A stretch of 64,000 bases of DNA from Cyanobium sp. (GCA_014191755.1 BJHE01000008.1:27072-91071); one strand, 5' to 3'. Positions 29,612-41,162 are shown, numbered from the stretch's first letter. Notes: generated by a model not told the origin, from the sequence alone. A program made the numbers and translations.

Positions 29612-30742
29612 ATGGATTGCCATTCCCGCCCCTCGACCCCAAACCGCGCCATAGCCTGGGCCTTACTCAGTCAGTCCATTTGGCTACCCCTTCTTGCTCT
29701 TGATGTGCACGATCGCTGGCAGGCCCAGATTCGGGTACAACGGGAGGTTGCCGAAGCCGCGAGCCGCCGCTCTCCCCGGGAAGAGATCCCGCAGATTCAG
29801 CTCCCTGGTGGCGTGACCACCGCAGCTAGCAAGCAGAAAGACACTGGCCTGCTTCTCGGGAGCGCCACCCGGTCGCCCCTGAATCCCTCCGACCGAACCG
29901 GCATGGTGAGCGAAGCGGGCTTCTCCGGCTTCGCGCCGACCGGTCCTTCCCACATGTTGAATCCCGGGCGAACAGACGCCATCCCCGGTACTCCAACAGC
30001 GGCTTCAGGCCCTGGCGAGCTTCAGCTGCGCCGTGGAAACTCCCCCCTCGGCCTCTCCACCGCAGCGAGCTCGCCTAATCCCCTTCTCCAGACTTTCAAC
30101 AGGGCCGAATTGCTCGGGGGCAGCCTTGGCCTGAGCGATCTCAACAGCCCCGCAATGCCTCCCCTGGCCATGGCTGAACGGGCCCGCTGGCAAAGGAGCG
30201 GTGATCCCCTCGCTCCCCTGCCCGGAGCCTGGAGGGAACCGATGCGACGAGCCCTCCAGGGCCTGGCCACCAGTAAGGGCGCCGCTACCAGCGTCACGGC
30301 AGCCAGGGTGGTTCATGTGCCCTCGCTCCGGGTGCGCCAGTCAACTCCAGTGCCCCTGGCGGTACAACCGGATGGCAGCGTCGACATCCTCACTAAACCG
30401 GACAACCCGGCTGTGGTGGATGAAATCCGCCAATGGTCGTCACGCCAGCCCACCTCGGGACAGCCCGGAGTCACCGCTGCTGTGGTCCATCTCGAACCCC
30501 TGCCCGAGGCGCCCCGCGAGCTAGAGCCTGCCACCATCCAAACCAGCACCGCCGCGCCGATCCAAGCCCCCCTAGCGACAAACAGCCGGCCCGCGGCCGC
30601 TGAACCCGCAGTCGCCCCAAGCCCACCCCCCGTGGCCGCAGCCCCGGCCCCCGAGGTGACGGCACCACCCCCGCCGGCAGCCGCTCCATCCGCCAGTAGC
30701 GCAGTCCCCCCAGGGTCAGCGACTGGAGCCAGCATCCCCTGA
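29612..30742 (+). CDS. Hypothetical Pro/Ala-rich protein with N-terminal hydrophobic segment
   Basis: 376-aa ORF, hydrophobic N-terminus, low-complexity Pro/Ala-rich C-terminus; follows Wza-like gene. Confidence 0.55.
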   Translation: MDCHSRPSTPNRAIAWALLSQSIWLPLLALDVHDRWQAQIRVQREVAEAASRRSPREEIPQIQLPGGVTTAASKQKDTGLLLGSATRSPLNPSDRTGMVSEAGFSGFAPTGPSHMLNPGRTDAIPGTPTAASGPGELQLRRGNSPLGLSTAASSPNPLLQTFNRAELLGGSLGLSDLNSPAMPPLAMAERARWQRSGDPLAPLPGAWREPMRRALQGLATSKGAATSVTAARVVHVPSLRVRQSTPVPLAVQPDGSVDILTKPDNPAVVDEIRQWSSRQPTSGQPGVTAAVVHLEPLPEAPRELEPATIQTSTAAPIQAPLATNSRPAAAEPAVAPSPPPVAAAPAPEVTAPPPPAAAPSASSAVPPGSATGASIP

Positions 30743-30746
30743 GAGC

Positions 30747-31070
30747 ATGGCGTCGGTTCCCGTGAACACCCTGCTCCAACAAGGCTGCGGCTTCACCCTC
30801 GGCCTGGTCTGCGCCACGGCCCTGCCGGTCTGCTCGGGCGAGATTCTGGTGGCTGGAGCGGAAAACAGGCCAGTATGGAGAGCTGGTTCATCTGTGGCGG
30901 AGGGCTCCACCGCAGGACACCCCCCTGTTCCCACCTGGTCTGCCGTTCCTCTTGGACCCTTAGCGAGCCCAGGCTGGGATCTACTCCCAATCGGGCCTCG
31001 CCGAGCACCGGGCTGGTCGCCACCCGCACCGCCGGTGATCAATAAGTCACCCCTGTGGCAGAGGTTCTGA
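30747..31070 (+). CDS. Small hypothetical protein, possibly secreted
   Basis: 107-aa ORF 5 nt after the previous gene; N-terminal hydrophobic stretch. Confidence 0.35.
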   Translation: MASVPVNTLLQQGCGFTLGLVCATALPVCSGEILVAGAENRPVWRAGSSVAEGSTAGHPPVPTWSAVPLGPLASPGWDLLPIGPRRAPGWSPPAPPVINKSPLWQRF

Positions 31071-31085
31071 CGCCGGCGCTAGACG

Positions 31086-31616
31086 CTACGCGGCCACCGC
31101 CAGCACTGCCTCGCTGATCGCCCGTCGCTGTTCGGGGTCGTACCCCCAGCGATCGAGAAAGTCGAGATCGGGGCCGCTGGCCTGGCCGGCAGCCTGCAGG
31201 AGAAGCTCCAAACGCTGCTTGACCAGATTCGGATCAAGCTGGCGCAACAGCTCGGTGCTCCTATCCCTCACCCGTTCCGATCGGGCCTGCTGGGTGGCAT
31301 CGCCGCTGCGCTGATGGTGCAGCGCCATGGCCGTGGACATCGCCAGATTGCGGGCAGTGAGATCGACCACCCCCTCGCCCGCCTGCCGCAGCTGCAGCAC
31401 CAGGGGCTCGGGGGGGCGATCCATTAAGGCACTGTCGCTGCTGAGGCTCACCACGAAAAAACCTCGCGCACCATCACGGCTGTTCACCAGGTGGGCCACC
31501 TGATCGGCGAGCACCTCATCGCTTAGCTCGCCGGCCTCCCAGAGAGCAAGCCCCTGGGCGGCTTGCTCCATCGCCTGGGGGAACGTGGGAGCAGAGGCTC
31601 CGGAATCAGTAGTCAT
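31086..31616 (-). CDS. Conserved cyanobacterial hypothetical protein
   Basis: Frame starting MTTDSGASAPTFPQAMEQAAQGLALWEAGELSDEVLADQV; divergent from era. Confidence 0.65.
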   Translation of the reverse strand: MTTDSGASAPTFPQAMEQAAQGLALWEAGELSDEVLADQVAHLVNSRDGARGFFVVSLSSDSALMDRPPEPLVLQLRQAGEGVVDLTARNLAMSTAMALHHQRSGDATQQARSERVRDRSTELLRQLDPNLVKQRLELLLQAAGQASGPDLDFLDRWGYDPEQRRAISEAVLAVAA

Positions 31617-31715
31617 GCGGCTGGCCCCCAGCGGATAGGTTTCCAGCCTATGAAGTGGTGCCACCGGCTGCCATGCGACGGTCACGGGGGGAGCGCTAGC
31701 TGCCAGGCTTGCTGC

Positions 31716-32660
31716 ATGGAGATTTCCCAGGCCCTGCCGGTCAGTCCTGATGGGTTCCGATCCGGCTTCGTTGCCCTGATTGGTCGCCCCAATGTGGGCA
31801 AGTCCACCCTGCTCAACCAGCTGGTGGGGGAAAAGGTGGCCATCACCTCTCCCGTAGCCCAGACCACCCGCAACCGGCTGAGGGCGATTCTCACCACGCC
31901 CTCGGCCCAGTTGGTGCTGCTGGACACGCCCGGCATCCACAAGCCCCACCACCTGCTGGGCGAGCGCCTGGTGCAGAGCGCCCGCGGGGCGATCGGCGAG
32001 GTGGATGTGGTGCTGTTGCTGGTGGATGGCAGCCAGCCAGCGGGACGGGGCGACGCCTACATCGTGGAGCTGCTACGCCAAGGCAACCTGCCGGTGCATC
32101 TGGCCCTCAATAAGCACGATCTGGTGGAACCCGGACGGGCTATGGAACTGGCGGACTCCTACCGGGAGCTGCTGGCCGGCGGCGAAGGCGAATCCGGCCT
32201 CCCCTGGCCCCTCCATCCGGTGAGTGCCCTCACCGGGGAAGGCACAGCCGAACTGGTGCGGAGCCTGGCGGCTGATCTGCCCGCAGGACCCCACCTCTAT
32301 CCGGCCGATGCCGTGAGCGACCAGCCGGAACAGTTGCTCCTGGCCGAGCTGATCCGGGAGCAGGTGTTGCATCACACCCGGGAGGAGGTGCCCCATTCGG
32401 TGGCGGTGAGGGTGGAGCGGATTGTTGAGGATGGGCCCCGGACGGCGGTGCTGGCGACGGTGGTGGTGGAACGCAGCAGCCAGAAGGCGATCCTGATCGG
32501 CAAGGGCGGCAGCATGCTGCGGGAGATCGGAAAGGGCGCCCGGCTGCAGATGCAGAAGGTATTCGACGGACCCGTCTACCTGGAACTCTTTGTGAAGGTG
32601 GTGCCGCACTGGCGGCGCAGTGCCTCCCGCCTAGCCGAACTGGGCTACACGGGCGACTGA
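31716..32660 (+). CDS. era: GTPase Era
   Basis: 'GFVALIGRPNVGKSTLLNQLVGEKVAITS', 'LLDTPGIHKP', 'NKHDL', C-terminal KH domain 'KAILIGKGGSMLREIGKGAR'. Confidence 0.97.
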   Translation: MEISQALPVSPDGFRSGFVALIGRPNVGKSTLLNQLVGEKVAITSPVAQTTRNRLRAILTTPSAQLVLLDTPGIHKPHHLLGERLVQSARGAIGEVDVVLLLVDGSQPAGRGDAYIVELLRQGNLPVHLALNKHDLVEPGRAMELADSYRELLAGGEGESGLPWPLHPVSALTGEGTAELVRSLAADLPAGPHLYPADAVSDQPEQLLLAELIREQVLHHTREEVPHSVAVRVERIVEDGPRTAVLATVVVERSSQKAILIGKGGSMLREIGKGARLQMQKVFDGPVYLELFVKVVPHWRRSASRLAELGYTGD

Positions 32661-32746
32661 CGAGCCCAGCGCTTGTTTCGCTGGCCCAGACATGGCGGCC
32701 CTGGCGAGACGGCTGAGCGATGCATTGAAGAAGGGCGGCTGAGAGG

Positions 32747-33372
32747 ATGAGCCGGTGCATGGCGATCAGCTTGAGCGAGTTTCCCCCCTCCGACTTGGCG
32801 AGTTTTCTCCGGCTCTGTGACGGTGAGTGGCTCACGGTGCGCAGCCGCTTCGAGCTTCAGAACACCGGGAGTGACGATGCCAACCCAACGCCTCCTGCCG
32901 AGGCCGAGCTGGAGGCATCGGCGGGGCCAGCTAGCCAAGGGCCCTTTGGCGGCGACGATCCCGGCCCGACGGCATCCGAACCCCAGGAACAGTGGCACGA
33001 CAGTGCCCGCGGGGCCCTGCTCGTGACTTATCTGGAGCCGGGGGAACCGCACGAACCGGGGGCGTTGCAGGTGACGCCCCCGGCGCTCGATAGCCGAGCG
33101 GCCACACCGCAGCGCTTGCACTTCCAGGCGGGGGGCGGTTTTGAGCGCAAGGATCAGGCCGGCAACGCGCTCAGCCATGGCACCTGGCAACTCTGGAGCG
33201 ACGGCAGCATGGAGCTCGCCCAGAACGGGGCCGACTCCGTGGTGTGGGAGCGGATCTGGTTCACCAAGCCCAACCTGCGCCTGCGGAGCAGCGTGGAGCA
33301 CGGCCGAGACGGCAGCCCTTGCCGTGCCAGCTTCAGCTCCGAGATCCGCCGCGTCAGCCGCCCCGCGCCGTG

Positions 33373-33373
<1 letters not shown>
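32747..33373 (+). CDS. CpcS/CpeS-family phycobiliprotein lyase
   Basis: '[21 protein letters not shown]...[19 protein letters not shown]...[13 protein letters not shown]'. Confidence 0.75.
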
Positions 33374-34640
<1,267 letters not shown>

Positions 34641-34644
<4 letters not shown>

Positions 34645-35393
34645 CCCCACCCCCGGAACCCACCAAGCCCCGCCTCGACCTCCGCCTCGACTTGGAGCGC
34701 CGCAGCCGCCTGGGAATGGTGGAGGCGATCTGGGGCGAACACAAGAGTGCCGAGCAGATCGCGGCGGCCCTGGAGGGTTTGCACCAAGCCGGCCAGGTCG
34801 GCCTGGTGACCCGGGTGGTTCACTCCAAGGCCGAGGCGGTACTCACGAGCCTGCTAGCCAGGGGGCATGACCCCGCAACCTGGTGCTATCACCCGGACGG
34901 CCGCTGCATCTGCTCAGCTTCATTGCCCCAGGCTGATCCCGAACGGGCAGCGGTGGCGATCGTGGCCGGAGGTAGCAGCGATTTGATCGTAGCTAGCGAA
35001 GCCAGCCTGGCCCTGGCCTGCCACGGGATCGCCAGCGATCTGGTGCTGGATGTGGGCGTGGCCGGACTGCATCGCCTGCTCGGCCAGCTAGATCGCATCA
35101 GGAGGGCTCCGCTGCTAATCGCCTGTGCCGGTATGGAGGGCGCCCTGCCCACCGTGCTGGCCGGCCTGTTGCCCCAACCGGTGATCGGAGTGCCGGTTTC
35201 GGTGGGCTACGGGGTAAGCGCCGGTGGGCAGGCGGCCCTGCAGGGGATGCTCGCGAGCTGCGCGCCGGGACTCACCGTGGTGAACATCGACAACGGCTAC
35301 GGAGCCGCGATGGCGGCCCTGCGCATCCTCGGGTCCTCAGCCATGGGGCCTGTGCAGGGTGAAGAAGCAGGGGATGTTCACCCGGTGCGGTGA
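34641..35393 (+). CDS. larB: LarB-like (AIR carboxylase-domain) protein
   Basis: '[23 protein letters not shown]', '[25 protein letters not shown]', '[28 protein letters not shown]'. Confidence 0.9.
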
Positions 35394-35457
35394 GCTGGCG
35401 GTCCGAGCGTTACAGCGGGCAATGATGGCAGTTTGCGGAGGGCTGCCACAAGCTAAA

Positions 35458-35496
35458 TCCCTCCTGCAGGGCTCACAAGGAAGCCTGCGGGAGGGA
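35458..35496. terminator. Strong GC-rich hairpin between convergent genes (possible bidirectional terminator)
   Basis: TCCCTCCTGCAGGGCT ... AGCCTGCGGGAGGGA near-perfect inverted repeat; no clear T-tract. Confidence 0.4.
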
Positions 35497-35524
35497 CTGG
35501 GCTGCCCGGGAAGAGCAGCGCGGT

Positions 35525-36565
35525 TCAGAGATGCTGGAGTTCGGGGTAGGCCCCCAGCAACTGGTCGGCGGTGAGCACCTCGCCCACCCCCTCGGGCTGC
35601 CAGATCACCTCGAGAGCCAGGAGATCCTCTACACCCACCGAGGCAAGACGCTGGAGGGTTTCGCGAAGCGCTTCAGCCGTATCCGTGCCCTTGAGGTCGA
35701 GGGCTCGACGACTGGCGATCAACAGCGTGACCGCGATGTAATCACTCGCCGCGTCGCTGCTGCCGGCAGCCACCACGGAGGACCCGGCGCTGCGCGCTCC
35801 AGCCACGTTGGTGGTGATCTCCCGCTCGAGCTTGCTGCGCTCCCGCACGGCAAGGCGGTTGAAAGTGGACTCGGCACTAGCAAAGGGCACCTGACCAACC
35901 TCGCCGTTGGCGTAAACCCAGAGCTCTGGGTTGCGCAACAGCGAGAGGCTGGTTTCCTGCAAAACCCGCTGCAGACCGGCCGTGGTGGAAGTGTCGGCCG
36001 TGGCGGCCATACGACGCAGATCGGCCTGCAGTTCGCGGGCGGAGGCCAGCAGACCCACCTGAACCTCGGCGATCGCCACCGGGCCATCCACGGAACCGCC
36101 GAGGCTGCCGGCGGAATCGGAACCGGAAAGGCTGCCACCGGCGTTACGCAGGCCATTGAGCAGGGCACCCACCACGGCCATCAGCACCAGCAAGCCGAGC
36201 AGACCGCCTCCGAATCCGAAGATCGGCACCACGAACGGCACACCAAAGCCGCCGCCGCCGTAGTAGACACCACCGCCGTAGTAACCACCACCGCCGTAGT
36301 AACCGCCGCCACCGTAATAACCGCCACCACCGCCGTAACCACCGCGATAACCACCGCGATAGGAGCCGCCACCGCCGCCGCCGTAATTACGGGGTGCGGA
36401 AGGAGCCGAACGGAAACTGCCGCCACCGATGCGGCCGCCACTGGCGGCTTGGGCGGGGGTTGGTGCGGCGGCAATCAGGGCGGCCATCAAAACCGGGATT
36501 AGCACGAAACCGGTCAGGCGCCGCAGCACGGGACGCAGGAACGGGGGTAATTGTCGAGGAGCCAT
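35525..36565 (-). CDS. DUF1517-type membrane protein with Gly/Tyr-rich N-terminal region
   Basis: Signal/TM N-terminus, 'GGGGYYGGGGYYGGGGYY' tract then TM and soluble domain resembling cyanobacterial/plant DUF1517 proteins. Confidence 0.8.
   Translation of the reverse strand: MAPRQLPPFLRPVLRRLTGFVLIPVLMAALIAAAPTPAQAASGGRIGGGSFRSAPSAPRNYGGGGGGSYRGGYRGGYGGGGGYYGGGGYYGGGGYYGGGVYYGGGGFGVPFVVPIFGFGGGLLGLLVLMAVVGALLNGLRNAGGSLSGSDSAGSLGGSVDGPVAIAEVQVGLLASARELQADLRRMAATADTSTTAGLQRVLQETSLSLLRNPELWVYANGEVGQVPFASAESTFNRLAVRERSKLEREITTNVAGARSAGSSVVAAGSSDAASDYIAVTLLIASRRALDLKGTDTAEALRETLQRLASVGVEDLLALEVIWQPEGVGEVLTADQLLGAYPELQHL
36250..36395 (-). repeat. Short tandem repeat tract encoding GGGGYY units
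   Basis: Repeated ccgccgtagtaaccaccacc-type units. Confidence 0.75.
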
Positions 36566-36591
36566 GGATGGCGCCGAGGGATGAGGCGAAT

Positions 36592-36807
36592 CTAGGAACC
36601 ACCCCCCACGATGGTGACCACTTCCAGCACATCGGATTCCACCACCGGCTGTGAAGGCCAGTTCTGGCGGGACAGGATGGATCCGTTGAACTCCACCACC
36701 ACCAGCCGTGGCTGATAGCCGAGGGCCTCCAGCAGCCGATCGAGGCACAGGCCGGCCGGTGCGATCCGTTCCTCCCCGTTGACCCGCAGCGTGATCGACT
36801 CAGTCAT
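36592..36807 (-). CDS. thiS: Sulfur carrier protein ThiS
   Basis: 'ITLRVNGEERIAPAGLCLDRLLEALGY...VEFNGSILSRQNW...DVLEVVTIVGGGS', C-terminal GG. Confidence 0.93.
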   Translation of the reverse strand: MTESITLRVNGEERIAPAGLCLDRLLEALGYQPRLVVVEFNGSILSRQNWPSQPVVESDVLEVVTIVGGGS

Positions 36808-38011
36808 CAACCCTCGCCAGGGCCTCCAGCAGGGCGGCGCTGGCCGCCTGCGGGTCCGGAGCTGCCGTGATCGCCCGCACCACCGCCACCCGGCGGGCGC
36901 CGGCGGCGACCACGGCGCCCAGGTTGGTCAGGTTGATGCCGCCGATCGCGAAGAAGGGAACCGGGCAAGCGGACGCCGCGGCCGCCACGTAGGCCAGGCC
37001 GACCGGCTCCCGACCCGGCTTGGTGGGGGTGGCGTTGACCGGCCCCACCCCCACGTAGTCGCAGCCTTCGGCCACGGCGCGATGGAGCTGGTCGAGAGCG
37101 TGGGTGCTACTGCCGACCAGCCGATCCGGCCCCAGCAGCCGCCTAGCCACTGGCAGGGGCAGATCACCCTGGCCCAGATGCACGCCATCGGCCTCCACAG
37201 CCAAGGCCAGGTCGACCCGGTCATTGACCAGGAACAGGGCTCCATGGCTATGGCAGAGCCGCCGCAGCTCCTGGGCTTCGAGGAGCCGCTGGCGATCGTT
37301 GAGCGGATCGGCCGCCTTGGAGCGGTATTGCACGATCCGCACCCCGGCCGCCAGGGCCCCCGCCACAACATCCCGGGATCGGGCGCCCACGATCAGATAC
37401 AGGGAACAACTCCCCAGCAGGGAACGACGTCCGTCGCCATCGCGATGGGTGCGAAGCAGATCCGCCTCTAGGTCGTAGAGGCGGTAACGGCAGCGGGCCG
37501 CTTCCTCCGCCAGGGGGGGGTCGATGCCCCGCCCGAATTCCTCTAGCACCCGCAAGGCCTCCTGCACCCGGGCAGCATTGGCCGCCACGATCTGATCAGG
37601 AGAGCTGCGTGCGGACTGGGCCGGATGGGTGAGGCCAGCGGCCGAATCGGTGGCGCTGTGCCGGGCCCATTTGTAGGAATCTCGGTGGAGCAGCCCCAGC
37701 CGTTGGCGCAGGTCCTTGCTGCGCGCCACCAGATCGGGGCGATCGAGCCCGAAGCGGGCCCAGTCCTCGAGAACCCGCAGGCCCTCCCGGGCCCGATCGA
37801 GATTGGCATCCAGCAGTCGCTCGATCGGCTGGAGGTCGGGAGGCCTACATGAGCCCGCCGCCGCGCTCCCGTCGGGCAGCTGGGCGGGCCCAGCCCTATC
37901 ACCGCCGGGAACCGGAGAGGGAATGGTGGTCGGCGGGGAAATCGGCACTCGGGATGAGGTGGAGGAGGGTGGAGCGTTACCTAGGCTGTAACCATCCCAG
38001 AGGTGCCCCAT
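36800..38011 (-). CDS. thiE: Thiamine-phosphate synthase with cyanobacterial N-terminal domain
   Basis: C-terminal ThiE 'LYLIVGARSRDVVAGALAAGVRIVQYRSKAADPLNDRQRL...GVHLGQGDLPLPVARRLLG...YVGVGPVNATPTKPG'; N-terminal domain 'ERLLDANLDRAREGLRVLEDWARF'; exact start uncertain. Confidence 0.9.
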   Translation of the reverse strand: MGHLWDGYSLGNAPPSSTSSRVPISPPTTIPSPVPGGDRAGPAQLPDGSAAAGSCRPPDLQPIERLLDANLDRAREGLRVLEDWARFGLDRPDLVARSKDLRQRLGLLHRDSYKWARHSATDSAAGLTHPAQSARSSPDQIVAANAARVQEALRVLEEFGRGIDPPLAEEAARCRYRLYDLEADLLRTHRDGDGRRSLLGSCSLYLIVGARSRDVVAGALAAGVRIVQYRSKAADPLNDRQRLLEAQELRRLCHSHGALFLVNDRVDLALAVEADGVHLGQGDLPLPVARRLLGPDRLVGSSTHALDQLHRAVAEGCDYVGVGPVNATPTKPGREPVGLAYVAAAASACPVPFFAIGGINLTNLGAVVAAGARRVAVVRAITAAPDPQAASAALLEALARVDD

Positions 38012-38141
38012 GGTCAACGATCCGGGCAGCGGCAGTGAAGAAAATCCCCTGCTGGTGCTTGTCTCCGGCATTCTGCTCATGGGTCTGATTGCGCTGTTCA
38101 TCAGCTGGGGCCTTCGCCACGCCTACGCCACTCCAGGCTGA
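38010..38141 (+). CDS. 43-aa single-transmembrane microprotein
   Basis: Own translation MVNDPGSGSEENPLLVLVSGILLMGLIALFISWGLRHAYATPG*; acidic N-terminus plus one ~20-aa hydrophobic helix; too short for the supplied ORF track. Confidence 0.5.
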   Translation: MVNDPGSGSEENPLLVLVSGILLMGLIALFISWGLRHAYATPG

Positions 38142-38232
38142 CCCGACCGATTAGTCGGATCAGCCTCATCTTGATGGGCCTCACCCTGATGAGGATCAAC
38201 CCGACGCCGTCTGACCGGGAACGGCCCCATTC

Positions 38233-39282
38233 TCAAATGGGATCCAGGATCGCCGCGGCCTCCCTGGCATCTGCGGCGATGCGCGTTGCCAGTTCATCGA
38301 GGCCGGCGAACCGCTGCTGGCTGCGAAGGTACCGCACGGGCTGAACGATGAGCTGCGCACCGGCCAAGTCGATCTCCCGATCGAGCAGATGCACCTCCAC
38401 GGCAGAGGGTGCGAGCGGGTCCACGGTGGGCTGAGGGCCCAGATTCATCACAGCGGGCATGCCGGCGCCATGGACCTCGCCGGACCAGGCCAGCACCGCG
38501 TAGACGCCCTCTTGGGGGAGAAATTTGCGGCCATCCACCTGGAGATTGGCCGTGGGCCAACCGAGGCCCCGGCCGAGACCTCGGCCCGGCACCACCAGGC
38601 CATGGAACCGGTAGGACCGCTCGAGCAGCCGTTCGGCCTCCGCCAGATCAGCGGCGGCTAGGGCCCGCCGGATCCGGCTGCTGCTCACCCGCTCGCCCGC
38701 TTCGAATAGCAGCGGCACCACCGACACTTCCACGCCGCAGGCGGCTCCGATCCGCGCCAGATCGGCCGCGTCGCCGCAGCGGCCGGCGCCGAAGCGGAAG
38801 TTCTCACCCACCGCCACCCGGCGCGCCTGGAGCTGCCCCACCAGCACCTCCACCACGAAGGCCTCCGGCGAGAGGGCCGCCAGGGCGCGGGTGAAGGGCA
38901 CCATCACCAACTGGCGGATGCCCAGCGGCTCCAGCAGTTCCAGCTTCTCCTCCGGCAGGTCGAGCCGCAGGCGCGTTTCACCATGGAGCACCTCGCGCGG
39001 GTGGGGCCAGAAACTGACCACGGTGGGCACCCCGATACCGCCGGAACAGTCGCCGTGCTCCTCAGGGCCGAGCCCACTTTTCGGGACGTCCGATGTGATG
39101 GCGGTGATCGCCTCAATCACGCGACGATGGCCCCGGTGGAGACCATCGAAACTGCCCAGGGCAATGGCTGTGGGGCGCAGGGCCTGATCCGGGATGTGCA
39201 GCGGGATGGACAGGGGAATCAGGACCGGGCGCTCGCCTTGGGGATCCTCCCATGGCAAGTTTGGAACCTCTGCGAACAGCAC
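38233..39282 (-). CDS. ribF: Bifunctional riboflavin kinase/FAD synthetase
   Basis: 'TAIALGSFDGLHRGHRRVIEAI', 'VAVGENFRFGAGRCGD', 'VPGRGLGRGLGWPTANLQ'. Confidence 0.94.
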   Translation of the reverse strand: MLFAEVPNLPWEDPQGERPVLIPLSIPLHIPDQALRPTAIALGSFDGLHRGHRRVIEAITAITSDVPKSGLGPEEHGDCSGGIGVPTVVSFWPHPREVLHGETRLRLDLPEEKLELLEPLGIRQLVMVPFTRALAALSPEAFVVEVLVGQLQARRVAVGENFRFGAGRCGDAADLARIGAACGVEVSVVPLLFEAGERVSSSRIRRALAAADLAEAERLLERSYRFHGLVVPGRGLGRGLGWPTANLQVDGRKFLPQEGVYAVLAWSGEVHGAGMPAVMNLGPQPTVDPLAPSAVEVHLLDREIDLAGAQLIVQPVRYLRSQQRFAGLDELATRIAADAREAAAILDPI

Positions 39283-39287
39283 GACCC

Positions 39288-39863
39288 ATGGCCGATCCAG
39301 TGGATCTGCAGCGGATCTCCGGCGCCCTCCGCAATGTGGGTTGGGTGCGCTTCTGGACCCAGCTGGCCCTGGCGGTGGTGGTGGTGGGGGTGCTGCTGTT
39401 CAACAGCATCGGTGCCCGGGTGGCCTCCAATGCCCAGCGGGCCGTGGGCTTGGGCCCGGGACTCTCCTTCACCACGCTCTCCTTCCTACTGCTCGCCTGG
39501 AGCCTCTGGCAGTGCTGGCTGGTGATCCGCTGCGGCCGGGCCCTGGCCAGTCCGGTGCACCCCAGCCGCGGCGAAACCAGCCGCCTGATCAAGCGCGGGC
39601 TGCTGGTGGATCTGGCCGGCCTCACGATCGCCGCCGTGGGCTATCAGGCCCTGGCCGGGAGCCTTTTCCTGCAGGCCTCGATGCAGGCTCCGGGGCTATT
39701 CGGCCCAATGTCCTATCAGGGAAGTCAGGGACCGATCAGCACCTTCCCGATCACCTCAATCGAAATGCTCTCGGTGCTGAGCAACACCCAGGTGCTCTTC
39801 GCCCATCTGATCGGCCTGATGTTCACCCTGTGGATGCTGCAGCGGGTCCACCGCAGGGGTTGA
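39288..39863 (+). CDS. DUF3611-like multi-pass membrane protein
   Basis: 'MADPVDLQRISGALRNVGWVRFWTQLALAVVVVGVLLF' with four hydrophobic segments; in-frame ATG at 39252 also possible. Confidence 0.75.
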   Translation: MADPVDLQRISGALRNVGWVRFWTQLALAVVVVGVLLFNSIGARVASNAQRAVGLGPGLSFTTLSFLLLAWSLWQCWLVIRCGRALASPVHPSRGETSRLIKRGLLVDLAGLTIAAVGYQALAGSLFLQASMQAPGLFGPMSYQGSQGPISTFPITSIEMLSVLSNTQVLFAHLIGLMFTLWMLQRVHRRG

Positions 39864-39998
39864 GGGGGCTCCTGCTCCGGGCTTCCGGCCGATGGTCCGA
39901 TCAACGAGGCGAGGGCCAGGATCGGCCAGGAGAAGTGAGCGGCGTGGCAATCCGGACGGGCGTGGCTCCGTTGAGGGCGAATGGCAGCCCTAGGACGA

Positions 39999-40814
39999 TC
40001 ACGCGGGCCCCGGGCCAGCGGAGAGGGCAGCCGGATTTGGCAGGTTGTCCGTGGCACCCCGCCAGAACAATTCGGGCTGCAACGGCGTGAGCGAGGCTCC
40101 CCCCGCTGCGATCCAGGCCACATCGGTGGGCCAGTCGGCGGGGCCCGCCACGGCGGCATCCAGGTCGTCCACCACCTCGCCGGCCAGCCAGTAATAAGTG
40201 CGGCCACGGGGATCCTCGCGCCGGTCGAACTGATCGGTGTAGCGGCGCACGGCGGTGCGGCACCAGCGCAGGGGGCCGATAGCCTCGCTCGGCAAGGGCG
40301 GCACGTTCAGGTTGAGCAGCATGCCCTCGCGCCAGCCTGCCGCCACCATCCCTTCGGCCACGTCCAGGGCGAGACGAGCGGCGGGGCCGAACTGGCGCCA
40401 CTTGAAGTCGGCAGAGCTCACCGCCAGGGCGGGATAGCCCTCGATCGTGCCCTCCATCGCGGCACTCACGGTGCCGGAATACAGCACGTCCGTGCCCAGA
40501 TTCGGACCGTGGTTGATGCCCGAGAGCACCAGCTGGGGGGGCTCCTCCAGCAGCCGGAACAGACCTAACTTCACACAGTCGGAGGGGGTGCCGCTGCAGG
40601 CCCAGGCCGTCACACCCGGGGCGAAGAGCTGGTCGGCCCGCTCGGCCCTCAGGGGGGTCTGGAGCGTGAGGCCATGGCCCGTGGCAGAGCGTTCCTGGTC
40701 GGGACAAACCACGGTGACCTGATGACCCCGAGCGGCGGCCTCGGCCGCCAGGGCCTGGATACCGGCGGCGAAGACCCCGTCGTCGTTGCAGATCAGGATC
40801 CGGAGGGGGGCCAT
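39999..40814 (-). CDS. surE: 5'/3'-nucleotidase SurE
   Basis: '[19 protein letters not shown]', '[12 protein letters not shown]', '[27 protein letters not shown]'. Confidence 0.95.
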   Translation of the reverse strand: MAPLRILICNDDGVFAAGIQALAAEAAARGHQVTVVCPDQERSATGHGLTLQTPLRAERADQLFAPGVTAWACSGTPSDCVKLGLFRLLEEPPQLVLSGINHGPNLGTDVLYSGTVSAAMEGTIEGYPALAVSSADFKWRQFGPAARLALDVAEGMVAAGWREGMLLNLNVPPLPSEAIGPLRWCRTAVRRYTDQFDRREDPRGRTYYWLAGEVVDDLDAAVAGPADWPTDVAWIAAGGASLTPLQPELFWRGATDNLPNPAALSAGPGPA

Positions 40815-41162
40815 GGCGGGTGGGGCTCTGGCGATCAGGGTGCCACGGAGCCTTCGGTCACCGGGGTGCCGTGGGCTGCAGCCGGCCGGCTTCCCTAGGG
40901 CGAAGCGCATCCAGGGCATGCGCCACAGATTGCCTCCTCATTCCTGACCTTCCTGGCCTCGTGCTGGCCTGTTCCCGGCCTCTTGCGCAGCGCAGGCCGC
41001 ACCCTCCGGTGGGCCGCTGCCCGAATGGCCATCCCCCGGTGTTCCAACCGCGTTTGTACCCACGCGTGCGAGCCCGCTGAGGAGGACACCGGGGGCCCGG
41101 CTGCGACCACCAGCCGGGCACTGCCTACAGTCGCGCTTCCTCCTTCCGCAGTCACCGCCGCC

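Noticed and set aside
35531-36502. 323-aa plus-strand ORF with Val/Thr/Ala repeats
   Set aside because: Mirror image of the Gly/Tyr repeat tract of the DUF1517 gene on the other strand
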